Under the pieces are notes generated by a model. It made no database searches. It saw only the letters and a program-made list of their open reading frames with translations, and was not told the origin of the DNA. Position numbers and translations under genes: made by a program. 64,000 nucleotides of DNA from assembly GCA_037179515.1 (NCBI GenBank), contig JAXCGZ010015116.1:1-64000 (forward strand), read 5' to 3'. This document shows positions 41,508-52,631 of this stretch, piece by piece (within the stretch, counting starts at the first letter, position 1; each line of letters opens with the position of its first letter). The stretch comes from Halocaridina rubra. Its lineage: Eukaryota > Arthropoda > Malacostraca > Decapoda > Atyidae.

Positions 41508-43206
41508 CTTGATAGCAGTATGCTATCATGATAAGATGGACCAAGCTACTGGTGATGACAAGAAGCCTGAAATCATCACTTTTTATAATTCAACCAAAGG
41601 AGGACCTGATGTGGTGAACATGATGACAAGTAAGTATGATAATTCCAGAAACAGCCGGCATTGGCCCCTAACTGAATATTTTTCTCTCCTGTGCATTACC
41701 TGTCTAAATTTTGCATATCCTCTACTCTCACAACCCAAGGACTAAACTAAATTGCCATAAATTCATCAGGAATGTAGCTCTGGTGCTTTTAGAGGACACT
41801 TTGACGAGGAGATCTCAGAACCTCCATTTGCCAAGAACTGTTAAGACGGGTGCCATCAGCTGCAGCTGCAACAACTTCTGCAACCTTACAGCCATCATAA
41901 GGCCAGGCAAAGAGATGCGCAGTTTGTGCCCGGTCAAAGGATTGAAAGGTGATAACAGTGTAGCACTTGTGGAAAACAAGTTTGCAGTGATCAAGGTAAG
42001 AAAATTTTAAGTTGCACACAGTGCGAGAATGCAGGAACCTATAGTGAATCAGAGCAAAAGATAAGGCTATATAATGAGCTCACATTTCTGTTTCTCTCCA
42101 TTTCAATTCGTGGAACAATTTTGTGGTTATTTTTTACGAACAAAACTTTTCTTGTTTATTGCATTGCTGTGTTAAACTTCGATATACAATGTATGTTTAT
42201 GAAAAAATTCTATTTTTTTTCTATTTCCAAGGGTAACTATCTCATTACTTCAAGTTTTTATTTTTAATGTATATTGTAACGGAGATTGCCTGTTATGTTA
42301 TTTTTCTATTATTAATTGTCATAAAAAATATAAAAAAACCCATAAAATGGAATATCATATGCTTATTTTTAATACAAACGTGATCGGAATCTATATTTTT
42401 CATTTTTTCCTTAATTTTATAATTTATCCTACAATGATATTTTATATTAAAAAAAATCAGATAAAATGCATTTAAGCAGTTCAGCAGATACTGCAGAAAT
42501 ATCCTGAGACTGCAGTATGTCTAATTTTTGCATAATTGTAATATTATAAGCCCATATTTTTAGGGTGTGTAAGCCCTCTACGTGACTAACCATTTTCGGA
42601 AATCCCACATGACTAACGAAGAGTTAAATAGAGACTTTTTTCTCTCTCTCTTTTTTTTTCTTCTCTCTATATTCTGTGAAAGGGAAATCTCCAAAATGAG
42701 GCCATCTATGTCCCTAAACCTCCCATCCAATGGTCAGGGGAGGAATGGCTGTTAGAAGATTGAAGCAAAAAGTCAAGGAATTGGAGACACTGGTGATGAA
42801 CCTGGATGATAAAATTCAGAATATGGATAGAGAAATGAAAGAGAATGAAACACTCAGAGAAGAAATAAGATTTTTGGAGGAAGCAATAACAAGGGCAAGA
42901 GAGAGAAGAACTAGAAAAATGAATAAAGAAGCTAGAGGGGGAAAAGAGTGAACTAGAATCCAGAATTTCTAAACAAGAAGATAACAATAAACAGTTGAAC
43001 GACAACCTGAATGAATTAAATATTAGTTCACTGCTCTCTTCTGAGACACGAGATTAGAACTTTGAATGTCCAGATAAAGGAAAACATCTAACAGTTTAGA
43101 AAAGAGTTTCAGGAGCTGAATACGGAACATGATGCCATGAAAACTTCCTTTGCTGATGCAGTAAAGTGGAATGTGGTAGTAAAAGAGGCTGTGAGGGTGT
43201 TGGCAC
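41508..43206 (+). repeat. Array unit 6 (continues into CR1-G)
   Basis: A ~38-bp deletion just after the ORF1 start (near 42741) removes the glycine-rich residues RRSSGHVGGG. At GGCACT this unit does not restart but continues GGAAAATATACAAACAGTTG, the normal CR1 ORF1 sequence. It is therefore the ancestral right edge. Confidence 0.9.
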
Positions 43207-43724
43207 TGGAAAATATACAAACAGTTGACTATAATGTAACTGTAATAGAAAAAAAATGAAAGATGTTGTGATGGAAAGGGCTAATCCACTGATTAAACAG
43301 GCACTTGATAAAGAGAAGAGAGTGGTATTCTCGGGTATAAGCTAGGACTTTAGACCTGATAAAGAAGCTTGGAGTACTATATGGTCCAGAGGATATTGAA
43401 AACTTTCACCACCTAGGTAAATATTCTAGGGAGGGACAACAAAGACCACCAAAAGTAACCTTTGAGAGAGGGGACACATGTAGAGAAATATTGCTGAGGG
43501 AAAAAAAAAGCCTAAATGACCTTCAAAAATTCAAGACAATGTTTATTAGACCATACAGAACACAAGAATCAATGGAAAGGATCAAACACTTGTTGCACGA
43601 ATCTAGAAGGTTAAATGAGGTAATAAATGAAGAAGAGAAGAAAAATGTTAATTTCAGAGCTCTTCCAAACAAAAGGGAGATGAAGAAGATAATGATGGAA
43701 GATCAGGGGATGGGGCCTCATTAA
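43207..43724 (+). pseudogene. C-terminal part of CR1-G ORF1
   Basis: The sequence corresponds to ORF1 residues about 180-360. It contains a run AAAAAAATG that shifts the frame (43245), a deletion near 43343 (GTATAAGCTAGGACT, lacking the SESQEPTWQGRL codons) and an open end 43491-43724 (FIRPYRTQ, LPNKREMKKIMMEDQGMGPH). It is inactive, but it confirms where ORF1 normally ends. Confidence 0.8.
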
Positions 43725-43796
43725 GATTGTTATACTGTTCCACATGGGAGACTTATTAGGAAGCTGCAAGCAAAGGCTAGAATAGGTGGAAATGTC

Positions 43797-44768
43797 TTGG
43801 AATGGATAAAAACTTACTTAGAAGGAAGGGAACAGAGGGATAGAGTAAGACACCCAGTGTCTGAATGGATAAGAGTTAGTAGTGGAGTTCTGCAGGGTTC
43901 AGGTTTAGGGCCACTTTTGTTCCTTGTATATGTAAATGACCTACCAGAGTCTGTAAATTCATTCATGAATATGTTTGCAGATGATGCAAAGATTGAGAAG
44001 AAAGTAGGAAACGAGAACAATGGTAGAAAACTTCAGGAGGATCTAAATAGTCAGCATGAGCGGTCAGAAAAGTGGCTAATGAAATTCAGTACTTCAAAAT
44101 GTAAGGTAATGAGAATGGGTACAAGTGCAAGAAGGCCCAAGCTTGACTACTCGGTGGCTGGAGTACAACTTCAAGTGGCAGAAAATGAGAGAGATCTAGG
44201 AGTAAACATACTGGCTGATTTGTCTCCAGAAATACATATAAATGGCATAGTAAGGGCAGCATATGCATTCTTATCAAATGTAAGGGTAGCCTTCAGGCAC
44301 ATGGACAAGGAAATGTTCAGAAATATTTATGTAACCTATGTGAGGCCAAAACTCGAATATGCAGCCCCCTTTTGGAATCCGCACTTGAAAAAGCACATAG
44401 CTAAGCTTGAAAAAGTTCAAAGACATGCCACGAAACTGGTGCCAGAAATACGCAATCTCAGTTATGATGAGAGGCTGAGGGAATTAGACTTACCATCACT
44501 CAAAGCTAGAAGATTGAGGGGGGATATGGTGACAGTCTTTAAATTCCTTCATGGTTATGATAGAGTGGATAGGGATCGATATTTTGATATGGCTGGCTCT
44601 AGAACTAGAGGTCATAGTTTGAAGCTTCGTAAGAAAACTTGCTTGCAGGATGTAAGGAAATACTTTTTCAGTGTAAGAGTAGTTGATAATTGGAAGTCGC
44701 TAAGCGAGGAGATAGTTAATGCTATCTCAATCCATAGTTTTAAGGACAGGTATGATAAGTATGACTAA
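43797..44768 (+). pseudogene. CR1-G RT fragment, 323 open codons
   Basis: The fragment starts just after motif A and contains SSGVLQGSGLGPLL (motif B changed from GVPQGSVLGPLL), MFADDAKIEKKV (motif C intact) and the complete C-terminal domain. Motif A and the endonuclease were removed by the internal deletion, so it cannot be active. Confidence 0.8.
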
Positions 44769-44849
44769 GTACAAAATGGAACCGATCAGGAGACGGGAAG
44801 ATATGAGCATTGGGCTCTTTCCCGTAAACACAATTAGGTAATTACAATT

Positions 44850-45186
44850 ACACAAATGGTGATGGAATACATGGTAAGGAAGTAGAATTAAAAAATAGTA
44901 TTCACAACAGTAAGGCAGATATAGTAGCAATTACAGAGACCAAGTTAAGTGAGGACATAAACAGTGTCACCGTTTTTCCTAAGGGCTTCAGAATATTAAG
45001 GGTTGAAAGATCTGAGAGGACTGGTGGAAGGATAGCACTGGTCATAAGTGAAAGGTTTTAGGTTGAAGAAATAAACTTGGCTATAGAAAGTGAGTTTAAG
45101 GAATTTCTTCTTGTTCGCATAAATGTTGGGTCAGCGAGCATTAAAATAATTGTTATATATATAACCCAGTAAGGAACTAACATAGA
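44850..45186 (+). pseudogene. CR1-like fragment H: N-terminal endonuclease
   Basis: Directly after the tail of CR1-G the sequence reads ACACAAATGGTGATGG, equal to the TNADG start of the endonuclease. It continues through ITETKLSEDINSVTVF to YITQ*GT near 45180, where similarity ends. It has several substitutions and an in-frame stop near 45058. It may be a separate insertion or a rearranged piece of a longer element. Confidence 0.75.
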
Positions 45187-45194
45187 CATATAAG

Positions 45195-45840
45195 TTATGT
45201 CTTTTCTTTTCTTACTAAAAAAATAAATATAACTCCTTGCATTTTGCAGAATATGGTTATTTTTATTTTATATTTTAGTATATCTTGTTCAATATTCTTG
45301 TATGTGTAGAAAGCATGATCCCAATATAAAATATGCCTTCTATATCTGTTTTCTGCTCTTTCTTTTTTCTCATGAATGAGGCCATAGATACATTGTTTAT
45401 GCAATTTTCTTATTATAAAATTGCTTTAATGATAAATTTTGTTATATTATAAAAATTGCTCTTGCTGATAATTTTGTTATAAATTTTTCCCTGCTGATAT
45501 GTCATTAACCTGTCTAGATACATTTCAGCAGCTTCTTTATTGTTAGAATAGTTAAAATTCCGTCTCCTGCAATGAAAAGAACGTACTGGAGATTGTTCTC
45601 CAGTAACCTAGTTTGCCCCTAATATTTTTAGTTTTTTTTTATTTGCTTCCCCTTGTTGCACCTAAAATACTGTCTCTCCCTTTCATCTCTGTCATAATAA
45701 CCTGCCAGGGACCAGCACTACAGTAACCCTCAAATATTATATGACCAGTTGCTGCTCTGAATATAAATCCTACAGTGGGCTGAATGATGACGTCACCAAG
45801 AGGGACGCTTGATCACTCTCAATGGACAAGTTGCCTGAAG
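45195..45840 (+). mobile_element. DT4: right-half fragment of the DT family
   Basis: TAATATAACTCCTTGC..., TTGTATGTGTAGAAAGCATG, CCAATATAAAATATG, ATTTGCTTCCCCTTGTTGCA and GCCAGGGACCAGCACTACAG parallel the left arm of the palindrome (18400-19060) in the same order and orientation. It lacks the terminal segment and ends at the GACGTCACCAAGAGGGACG block. Confidence 0.7.
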
Positions 45841-47168
45841 AAAATATTGGTGTGCAATGATGTGCCAATGGATTCCTAAGCTGTAAGAAGTCATTCCAAT
45901 AATAATAATTTCAAAGAAAGTCAACAAAAAATATATTAATATAATGTTAAAGGTTAAAGAAAAGTCATGTTACTTCGAAACGCTGAGTGATTGGTGGTGA
46001 CGTCAATGTCTATATTGGTGTGGCCGTAGAATTGTAAACGTGCACGGGCCTGGGAAGGAAATCTGTATACTAACTCAACCAAACCTAACCTAACCTAACC
46101 AAATCAACATAATTTAGTGTTTGCACAACATTTCTTTGGTATTTTCATACTTGTTTTCATCCCAGGAAACAGTAGAGAGGTAAAAAATAATAAGATTCAG
46201 ACCCGGGTGTAATCGACATATTAGCCAAAAAGTCATACATAATAATTCACATCAAATCACAGAAGCTCGTCACCTTAAATGATACTCTACCTCCAGCTGA
46301 TAGAAATGCCACTGACTACTTCCAAGGAGACTATCAAAACTCTATGTGTATCCTACCGATTACCTCTATTGGCATTTTAAAAGTTATCAAAAATAAATGA
46401 TCATATATCTGAAACTTCCATATCTACTCATATACTAATTTATTTTTAGAATCAGCCATTCACTGAATGCACTAATATAAACTAACCTAGGTATACCATA
46501 CTATACTCAACCAAACCCAACCTAATATTAACTAACTCAGCAAGGTGCATAAGTTTGATGGGTAATGGGTTAGGTTACTTTAGCTTAGTTTCATTTAGTT
46601 GGTGAAATCAGTGGATGGCCGAGTCTAAACATTTACCTACATTTCTGCATGACATGGCAGCACGATAAAGTCATGTGGTGTTAGTTGGGTTTAGTTAGTA
46701 TGGTGTTTTAATCAAAACAACCATCAAAACAACCCACTGCAGTTTCTGTAATGTTGTCACTCTGTCACTCAAGTCTGCCACACACATAATGAGAATATAC
46801 CACCCAGATTTTCACTGGATAATTTTCAAGTTATTTTTTTATTTATTTATTTTTTTTGAGTACAATGAATATAGATGTGAGGCACTGTGCTCTACCAAAA
46901 GGTTTCGGTCAGGTTGTTAGTATAACTTTTGCAACATGAGATAAAAAAAATGAGTATCTTATTCTTTTTTTTTTAAAGGAAAAATAAATAAATATTTGAG
47001 ATTCGAGCCTATTCATAAAGCATACAAGGCTATAGGCCCCAATGTCCAGGCCTACCTACGCCAATGATACCATCCACAGTTCATCTAGCATGTGTCCTGC
47101 AGAGTACAGCCCTGCAGTAGTTACCATAAGTGTTAGTCACCATAACAGTGACTCTTGTCAAACTACTA
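45841..47168. other. Unassigned non-coding DNA with a short TTAGG-type run
   Basis: AT-rich, with no reading frame of note. At 46083-46100 there are three to four consecutive CCTAA units (TTAGG on the other strand), the arthropod telomere motif, with related single units nearby (46500-46580). T-rich tracts lie at 46835-46858 and 46960-46975. I see no mobile element here. Confidence 0.45.
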
Positions 47169-47170
47169 TA

Positions 47171-47250
47171 CAGTGCTCCCTTATTTATCGTGGTTCGGTT
47201 CCAGGACCCGCCGCGATAGGTGAAAAATCACGAAGTAGGAGTACCGCATT
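47171..47250 (+). mobile_element. Tc1/mariner-type terminal inverted repeat (left)
   Basis: TA is followed by CAGTGCTCCCTTATTTATCG, then TGGTTCGGTTCCAGGACC and CCGCGATAGGTGAAAAATCA. This layout (CAGT start next to TA, then a self-complementary CGTGG/CCGCG region) is common in pogo/Tigger-like and related mariner families. No transposase was found. Confidence 0.55.
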
Positions 47251-47329
47251 TATTATAGGTATTTTACATTTATCTTTACCTTTACTGTATAAACCATCCC
47301 TACACTGTTAACAAACTACCCTTTACTTT

Positions 47330-48808
47330 ATTAATAACAGCGTGCAAGCGTAAATTTATATGAATGTGATATTATGAAGACTGAAAAAAGCATTAAGAAC
47401 AGCAAACAAACTTTCGATATAATATTGTCAGGGAAATAGCATGTAGAGAATGTATATATTTCATTTCCCATGTACAGTACAATATACGTTTCTTTGAACA
47501 AATTGTAAACTTTTTCTATTTCTCTCAACTAACTTTATTTACGTTATCATGCAGCATGGTCGATAGATAGAATAATGTTTAGAACCAAGGAATATTAATA
47601 ATAATCTATAAACTTGAAAATTAGATAAACCCCAAATAGGGTGAGTAAAAAAATATTTTATGAGGAAGATATTGTGCCTGAATAAGCATCAGCTGATACG
47701 GAAGCGGCAAAACGTTTTGGTTATAGGTTCGTTCTCCTGCATCCTCCTCCTCTTCTACCGCTTAATGCGATCGAATGTTATCAAGAAAATTGAAAAAAAG
47801 CATTAAGAACAAACAGCAAACAAACTTTCGATATCATATTATCAGGGATATAGCGTGCGATGGTGTATTAGCTGATACAGAAGCGTCAAAACATTTGCAG
47901 ATAGAGGTTCGTTCTCCTGCATCCTCCTCCTCTTCTACCGCTTAATGCAATCGAATATCCTGAGGAGAACTGAAAAAATGCATTAAGAACAAACAGCAAA
48001 CAAACTTGCAATATAATATTGTCATGGAAATAGCGTGCGAGGGTGTATCAGCTGATACGGAAGCGCCAAAACGTTTGCAGATAGAGGTTCGTTCTCCCGC
48101 ATCCTCCTCCTTTTCTATCGCTTAATGCAATTGAATATTATGAAGAGACTTGAAAAAAAGCAATAAGAACAAACAGCAAACAAGCTTTTGATATATTATC
48201 GCCAGGCAAATAGCGTGCGAGGGGGTATCAGCTGATGTGGAAGCGCCAAAATGGTAGCATATAGCAGTTCGTTTTCCCGCATCCTCCTCCTCTTCTACCG
48301 CTTAATGCGATCGAATATTATGTAGGGAATTGAAAAAAAGCATTAAGAACAAACAGCAATCAAACTTTTGGTATAATATGTTCAGGGAAATAGCGTGTAG
48401 AGAATACCGCGAATTGTATTGTTTTGTTTTTCTCTCAGCTGACTTTGTTTACCTTAAGATTTCGTGCAGCATGGTTGATATGTAAAGAAGATAGAATAAT
48501 GTTTAGAACCAAGGAATATTAATACTATAATCTTGAAAATTAGATAAACCTCAAATAGGGTGAGTAAATAAATATTTTCTGAGTAAGATATTGTGCTTGA
48601 ATAGTGATAAGCATCAGCTGATACGGAAGCGGCAAAACGTTTTGGTTAGGGGTTCGTTCTCCAGAATCCTCCTCCTCTTCTACTGCTTAATGCGATCGAA
48701 TTTTATGGAGAGAATTGAAAAAAAGCATTAAGAACAAACAGCAAACAAACTTTCGATAAAATATCGTCAGAGAAATTGCGTGCGAGGGTGCATCAGCTGA
48801 TACGGAGG
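47330..48808. repeat. 180-bp minisatellite with a higher-order block
   Basis: The landmark ATCCTCCTCC occurs at 47741, 47921, 48101 and 48281 (period exactly 180) and again at about 48665. Each unit has GCATTAAGAACAAACAGCAA, GGAAATAGCGTGCGAGGG, the palindromic TATCAGCTGATA, CCAAAACGTTT and TACCGCTTAATGCGATCGAA. A ~370-bp block containing CAGCATGG, GATAGAATAATGTTTAGAAC and GGGTGAGTAAA appears twice (47380-47740 and 48330-48665), flanking the simple 180-bp units. Confidence 0.8.
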
Positions 48809-48835
48809 CAAACAAACAAACAAACAAACAAACAA
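48809..48835 (+). repeat. (CAAA)n microsatellite
   Basis: About six to seven CAAA units directly after the last minisatellite unit. Confidence 0.9.
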
Positions 48836-48896
48836 TTATTTCCATTTTTGTAAAATGGTTATTCTTCTAAAATTAAGTGACTTATAAGTAGACATA

Positions 48897-51693
48897 TGAT
48901 TACCTAATTGTGATTACCTAATTGTGTTTACGGGAAAGAGCCCAAAGCTCGTATCTTCATTCTCCTGATCGGTTCCATTTTATACTTAGTGATACTTATC
49001 ATACCTGTCCTTAAAACTATGGATTGAGATAGCATTAACTACCTCCTCGCTTAGCGAATTCCAATTATCAATTACTCTCACACTGAAAAAGTATTTCCTT
49101 ACATCCTGCAAAGAAGTTTTCTTACGAAGCTTCAAACTATGACCTCTAGTTCTAAAGCCAGCCATATCAAAATATCGATCCCTATCCACTCTATCATAAC
49201 CATGAAGGAATTTAAAGACTGTCACCATATCCCTCCTCACTCTTCTAGCTTCGAGTGATGGTAAGTCTAATTCCCTCAGCCTCTCATCATAACTGAGATT
49301 GCGTATTTCTGGCACCAGTTTCGTGGCATGTCTTTGAACTTTTTCAAGCTTAGCTATGTGCTTTTTCAAGTGCGGATTCCAAAAGGGGGCTGCATATTCG
49401 AGTTTTGGCCTCACATAGGTTACATAAATATTTCTGAACATTTCCTTGTCCATGTGCCTGAAGGCTACCCTTACATTTGATAAGAAGGCATATGCTGCCC
49501 TTACTATGCCATTTATATGTATTTCTGGAGACAAATCTGCCAGTATGTTTACTCCTAGATCTCTCTCATTTTCTGTCTCTTGAAGTTGTACTCCAACCAC
49601 CAAGTAGTCAAGCTTGGGCCTTCTTGCACTTGTACCCATTCTCATTACCTTACATTTTGAAGTATTGATTTTCATTAGCTACTTTTCTGACCACTCATGC
49701 AGACTATTTAGATCCTCCTGAAGTTCTCTACCATTGTTCTCGTTTTTTACTTTCTTCACAATCTTTGCATCATCTGCAAACATATTCATGAATGAATTTA
49801 CAGACTCTGGTAGGTCATTTACATATACAAGGAACAAAAGTGGCCCTAAAACTGAACCCTGTGGAACTCCACTACTAACTCTTCTCCATTCAGACACCGA
49901 GTGTCTTACTCTAACCCTCTATTCCCTTCCTTCTAAGTAAGTTTTTATCCATTCCAAAACATTTCCACCTATTCTAGCCATTGATTGCAGCTTCCTAATA
50001 AGTCTCCCATGTGGAACAGTGTCAAACGCTTTCTGGAAGTCTAGGAATATGCAATCTGCCCAGCCCTCTCTTTCCTGTAAGATTTGGCTTACCTCATCAT
50101 AAAATTCTAATAAGTTTGTTGCTGTTGATCTACCTTCTCTGAAGCCATGTTGCCTCACTGACAAAAAGTTGAAGGATTCCAAGTGAAGAGAGATATGTTT
50201 CCTTAGTAGTTTCTCCATAACTTTGCAAACTATGCTGGTCAAGGAAACTGGTCTATAGTTCAGAGCCGTATCCCTCCTCCCCTTTTTGAAGATAGGTATC
50301 ACATTTGCTTGTTTCCAGCATATTGGAATCTCCCCTGACTCCAGTGACTTTTTAAATATGATACTTAGTGCCACTGATATTGTGTTTGCGCATTTTTTAA
50401 GCACATGAGGGGATATGTCATCGGGACCTGTAGCTTTATGAACATCTAACTCCATCAGCGCTTTGCATACCTCTGTGGCTGTAAGGCTGATGTTCCCTAA
50501 TACCGGCCCTTGAGCTTCTATCACTGCAATCTGAGGGGGTGGGGTATTTTCTACTGTTAATACTGACTGAAACTCCTTGTTCAATTCTTTACAGATCTCT
50601 TCATCCGTCTCAGTGATGCTTCCATCCCTCTCTTTAGCCTTAAAACCTGTTCTTTTACCTTCAGTTTTCCTCTGATAAAGCTGTGGAAAAGCTTGGGATT
50701 TTCTTTAGCCTTCATGGTGATGTCCCTCTCATAGTCTCTCTCTGCCTCTCTCCTTTTACTTAGGTAGTCATTTCTTGCTCTTTTGTAGGTTTGCCAGGCA
50801 TTTATGTTTTTTCTCCTCCTATACCTTTTCCAGCATTTGTCTCTCCACTCCTTAGCTCTTTTACACCCATTATCGAACCATTTCTCTCTGGCATGAATTA
50901 CACCTACTTTGGTGACAGGTATGCAGCAATCTACTATCTTCCCATATTTCTCACAAAGATGTCATACATTTCTTGTACAGATTTGTTGTAAAATAAGGTT
51001 CTCCAGTCAATAACTGCAAAAAGCTCATTCATTTTGATGTAATCTCCTTTAGGATAGTTCCTCCTCATGTCCTCAGTGCCTCTACTCTCAGGAAGAATAT
51101 CTTCAATGATATACTCCATCAACAACAAACAGTGGTCACTCATTCCAATTGGTGGTTCATACTCAATTTTTTCAATATCCAACACATTATCTGTGAACAC
51201 TAGATAAAGTAGTGATGGCTCATCCCCACTCCTGGCCCTTGTTGGTCCCATTACATGTTGGTGTAGGAAATTCCCTTGTACGCAATCTAGGAATCTTGCC
51301 CCGAATGAGTCCTCACCACTGTGTGGGTCAAGATTTATCCAATCTATCTCTTTATGATTAAAGTCTCCCATAATCAAAATCCTACATTTTTTTTCCCGTT
51401 GCATGTTAACAACTGAGTTTATGACTTCAATAGTACCTATATGACTTTCCTCATAAACTTCAAGCCTATTTTGGTTCCTTGGTGGGTTGTATACAACAGT
51501 TATTATAATGCTCTCTGACCCAGTATTTATGTGAGCAACAAGAAATTCCTTGAACTCACTTTCTATACCCAAGTTTATTTCTTCGACTTGAATCCTTTCA
51601 CTTATGAGCAGTGCTATCCCTCCACCAGTCCTCTCAGATCTTTCAACCCTTAGTATTCTGAAGCTCTTAGGAAAAACTGTGACAATGTTTATG
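48897..51693 (-). mobile_element. CR1-like LINE copy I, 5'-truncated near the endonuclease start
   Basis: The antisense tail has two 14-bp repeats at 48897-48928 and then a 3' UTR of the lost-stem form (CTTCATTCTCC). It extends through RT and almost all of the endonuclease to TGTGACAATGTTTATGT (51693). It lies between the two mariner-type termini. Confidence 0.88.
48986..51660 (-). pseudogene. ORF2 of CR1-I with a few inactivating changes
   Basis: Open pieces are 48986-49675 (C-terminal domain), 49679-49897 (GVPQGSVLGPLL, FADDAKIVKKV), 49919-50584 (KATGPDDISP to AFDTVPHGR) and 50934-51572 (endonuclease, MGDFNHKEIDW, MSDHCLLL). Defects are a TAG at 49680, a stop at 49920, a 2-base loss near 50628 in the linker and a 1-base loss near 50957. 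The catalytic motifs themselves are intact, so it is a fairly young but dead copy. Confidence 0.85.
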
Positions 51694-52282
51694 TAACTGA
51701 ACTAATAAGTAAGAGGGTAATACATACAGTTAAAATAAATGTAGCTTTCCTAGAAAATAATAATGCTGTAATAAAAATGTTAATAATAATGTTAATAATA
51801 AAGTAGTAATAATAACACTCGATACAGTATCGTTATTATCGGCATCATCACCATATTTGTTTTCCTTACAATGAGAATAATTAGTTCTTAACTTAGAGAA
51901 CAGAGAAGTCGATATCAGTTTGCATATAGAGAGGTTAGTGTTTAGGGATATTGCATTAAGTCATTAAGTTTAGTTTATGTGTGAGCAGCAACTAGTTATC
52001 CAAAAGAAAACTATATAGATTGTCTTTGAAAGCTGAGAAGGCGAATGCATTTTTAAGATGGCTCATGGCACCAGCTACACTGAATATTCTTGGATATTCA
52101 TTACACATCTTTTATAATCCCTTCACATCTGACAGGTCATTACACTCTCCATCTCTGTTTCTCTTTACTTTATGTATTTTTCGTGCCCAGGCCCAATAAA
52201 GGCTGTTTTATTTTATTATTTTTTGGTCCGTCCTGTTGTCACAATCATTAAAAAAAAGTAAAAAAAAAATTTTCTCTCCAAA
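51694..52282. other. Unassigned AT-rich DNA
   Basis: Contains short TAATAA repeats (51770-51830) and no coding region. It may be the interior of the mariner-type element whose termini flank CR1-I. Confidence 0.4.
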
Positions 52283-52341
52283 AAACCCCGCGATGCAATG
52301 AAGTTGCAGTAGGTGAATTGCAATAAAGCAAGGAATTACTG
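52283..52341 (-). mobile_element. Tc1/mariner-type terminal inverted repeat (right)
   Basis: The minus strand from 52341 reads CAGTAATTCCTTGCTTTATTG, preceded by TA, followed by a self-complementary region ending ATCGCGGGG. It is an imperfect inverted match to CAGTGCTCCCTTATTTATCG at 47171. The two could be the ends of one 5.2-kb element carrying the minisatellite and CR1-I, or two separate copies. Confidence 0.5.
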
Positions 52342-52631
52342 TAGTGTCATTTTTTTGGCAATTGTTCACCTGCAATATATCCATGTTATTCAAAACATTA
52401 TGGTAATTGTGTGAAACTTACCTTTGACATGGATTGTAGGGTCTGTAAAAGCCATGACACAAGTTTGCCAGATGTAATGTTTGTCTTATGGTGTGTGGCT
52501 CTGGCGGCTTTCTAAAGCGTGATGTCACAGCAACACTGCAGACCGTGTTCTGAGGAAATATTCTTATCACCTGTTTTATGGCACTAATAGAAATTTTTGG
52601 TAGATATCATATATACTGTGTTATGCACAGT
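52342..52631. other. Unassigned sequence before CR1-J
   Basis: No coding region or repeat match seen; GTCATTTTTTTGGCAATTG and a mixed-composition stretch lead into the CR1-J start. Confidence 0.4.

Larger units (their letters stand above)
32858..43206 (+). repeat. Tandem array of six ~1.7-kb chimeric piggyBac/CR1 units
   Basis: The unit starts at CTTGATAGCAGTATG in the transposase and runs through the transposase C-terminus, an AT-rich 3' region and the piggyBac right terminus at TTAA. It then enters CR1 5' UTR and ORF1 and breaks at GGTGGCACT in ORF1, where the next unit begins. Unit starts are 32858, 34559, 36296, 38027, 39766 and 41508; spacings are 1701, 1737, 1731, 1739, 1742 and 1698. 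Units differ by only a few bases and short indels. The first unit continues leftward into piggyBac and the last continues rightward into CR1-G, so both ends of the parent structure are preserved. The joint has ACT microhomology. Confidence 0.92.
42625..44850 (+). mobile_element. CR1-like LINE copy G: ORF1 and RT end joined by a 1.8-kb internal deletion
   Basis: The CR1 part after TTAA of unit 6 continues through ORF1 to its stop (CATTAAGATTGTTATAC, 43725-43735). It then jumps directly to RT at TGTTCCACATGGGAGAC. In CR1-F these points are about 1.78 kb apart (27737 and 29519), so the endonuclease and most of RT are missing. The 3' UTR hairpin (with ATGAGCATTGGGCTC) and the tail (AATTAGGTAATTACAATTAC) end near 44850. 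Confidence 0.85.

Noticed and set aside
47741..48665. Regularly spaced repeats that might suggest a CRISPR array
   Set aside because: The period is 180 bp with full-unit similarity, no short repeat/unique spacer pattern, and the context is eukaryotic.
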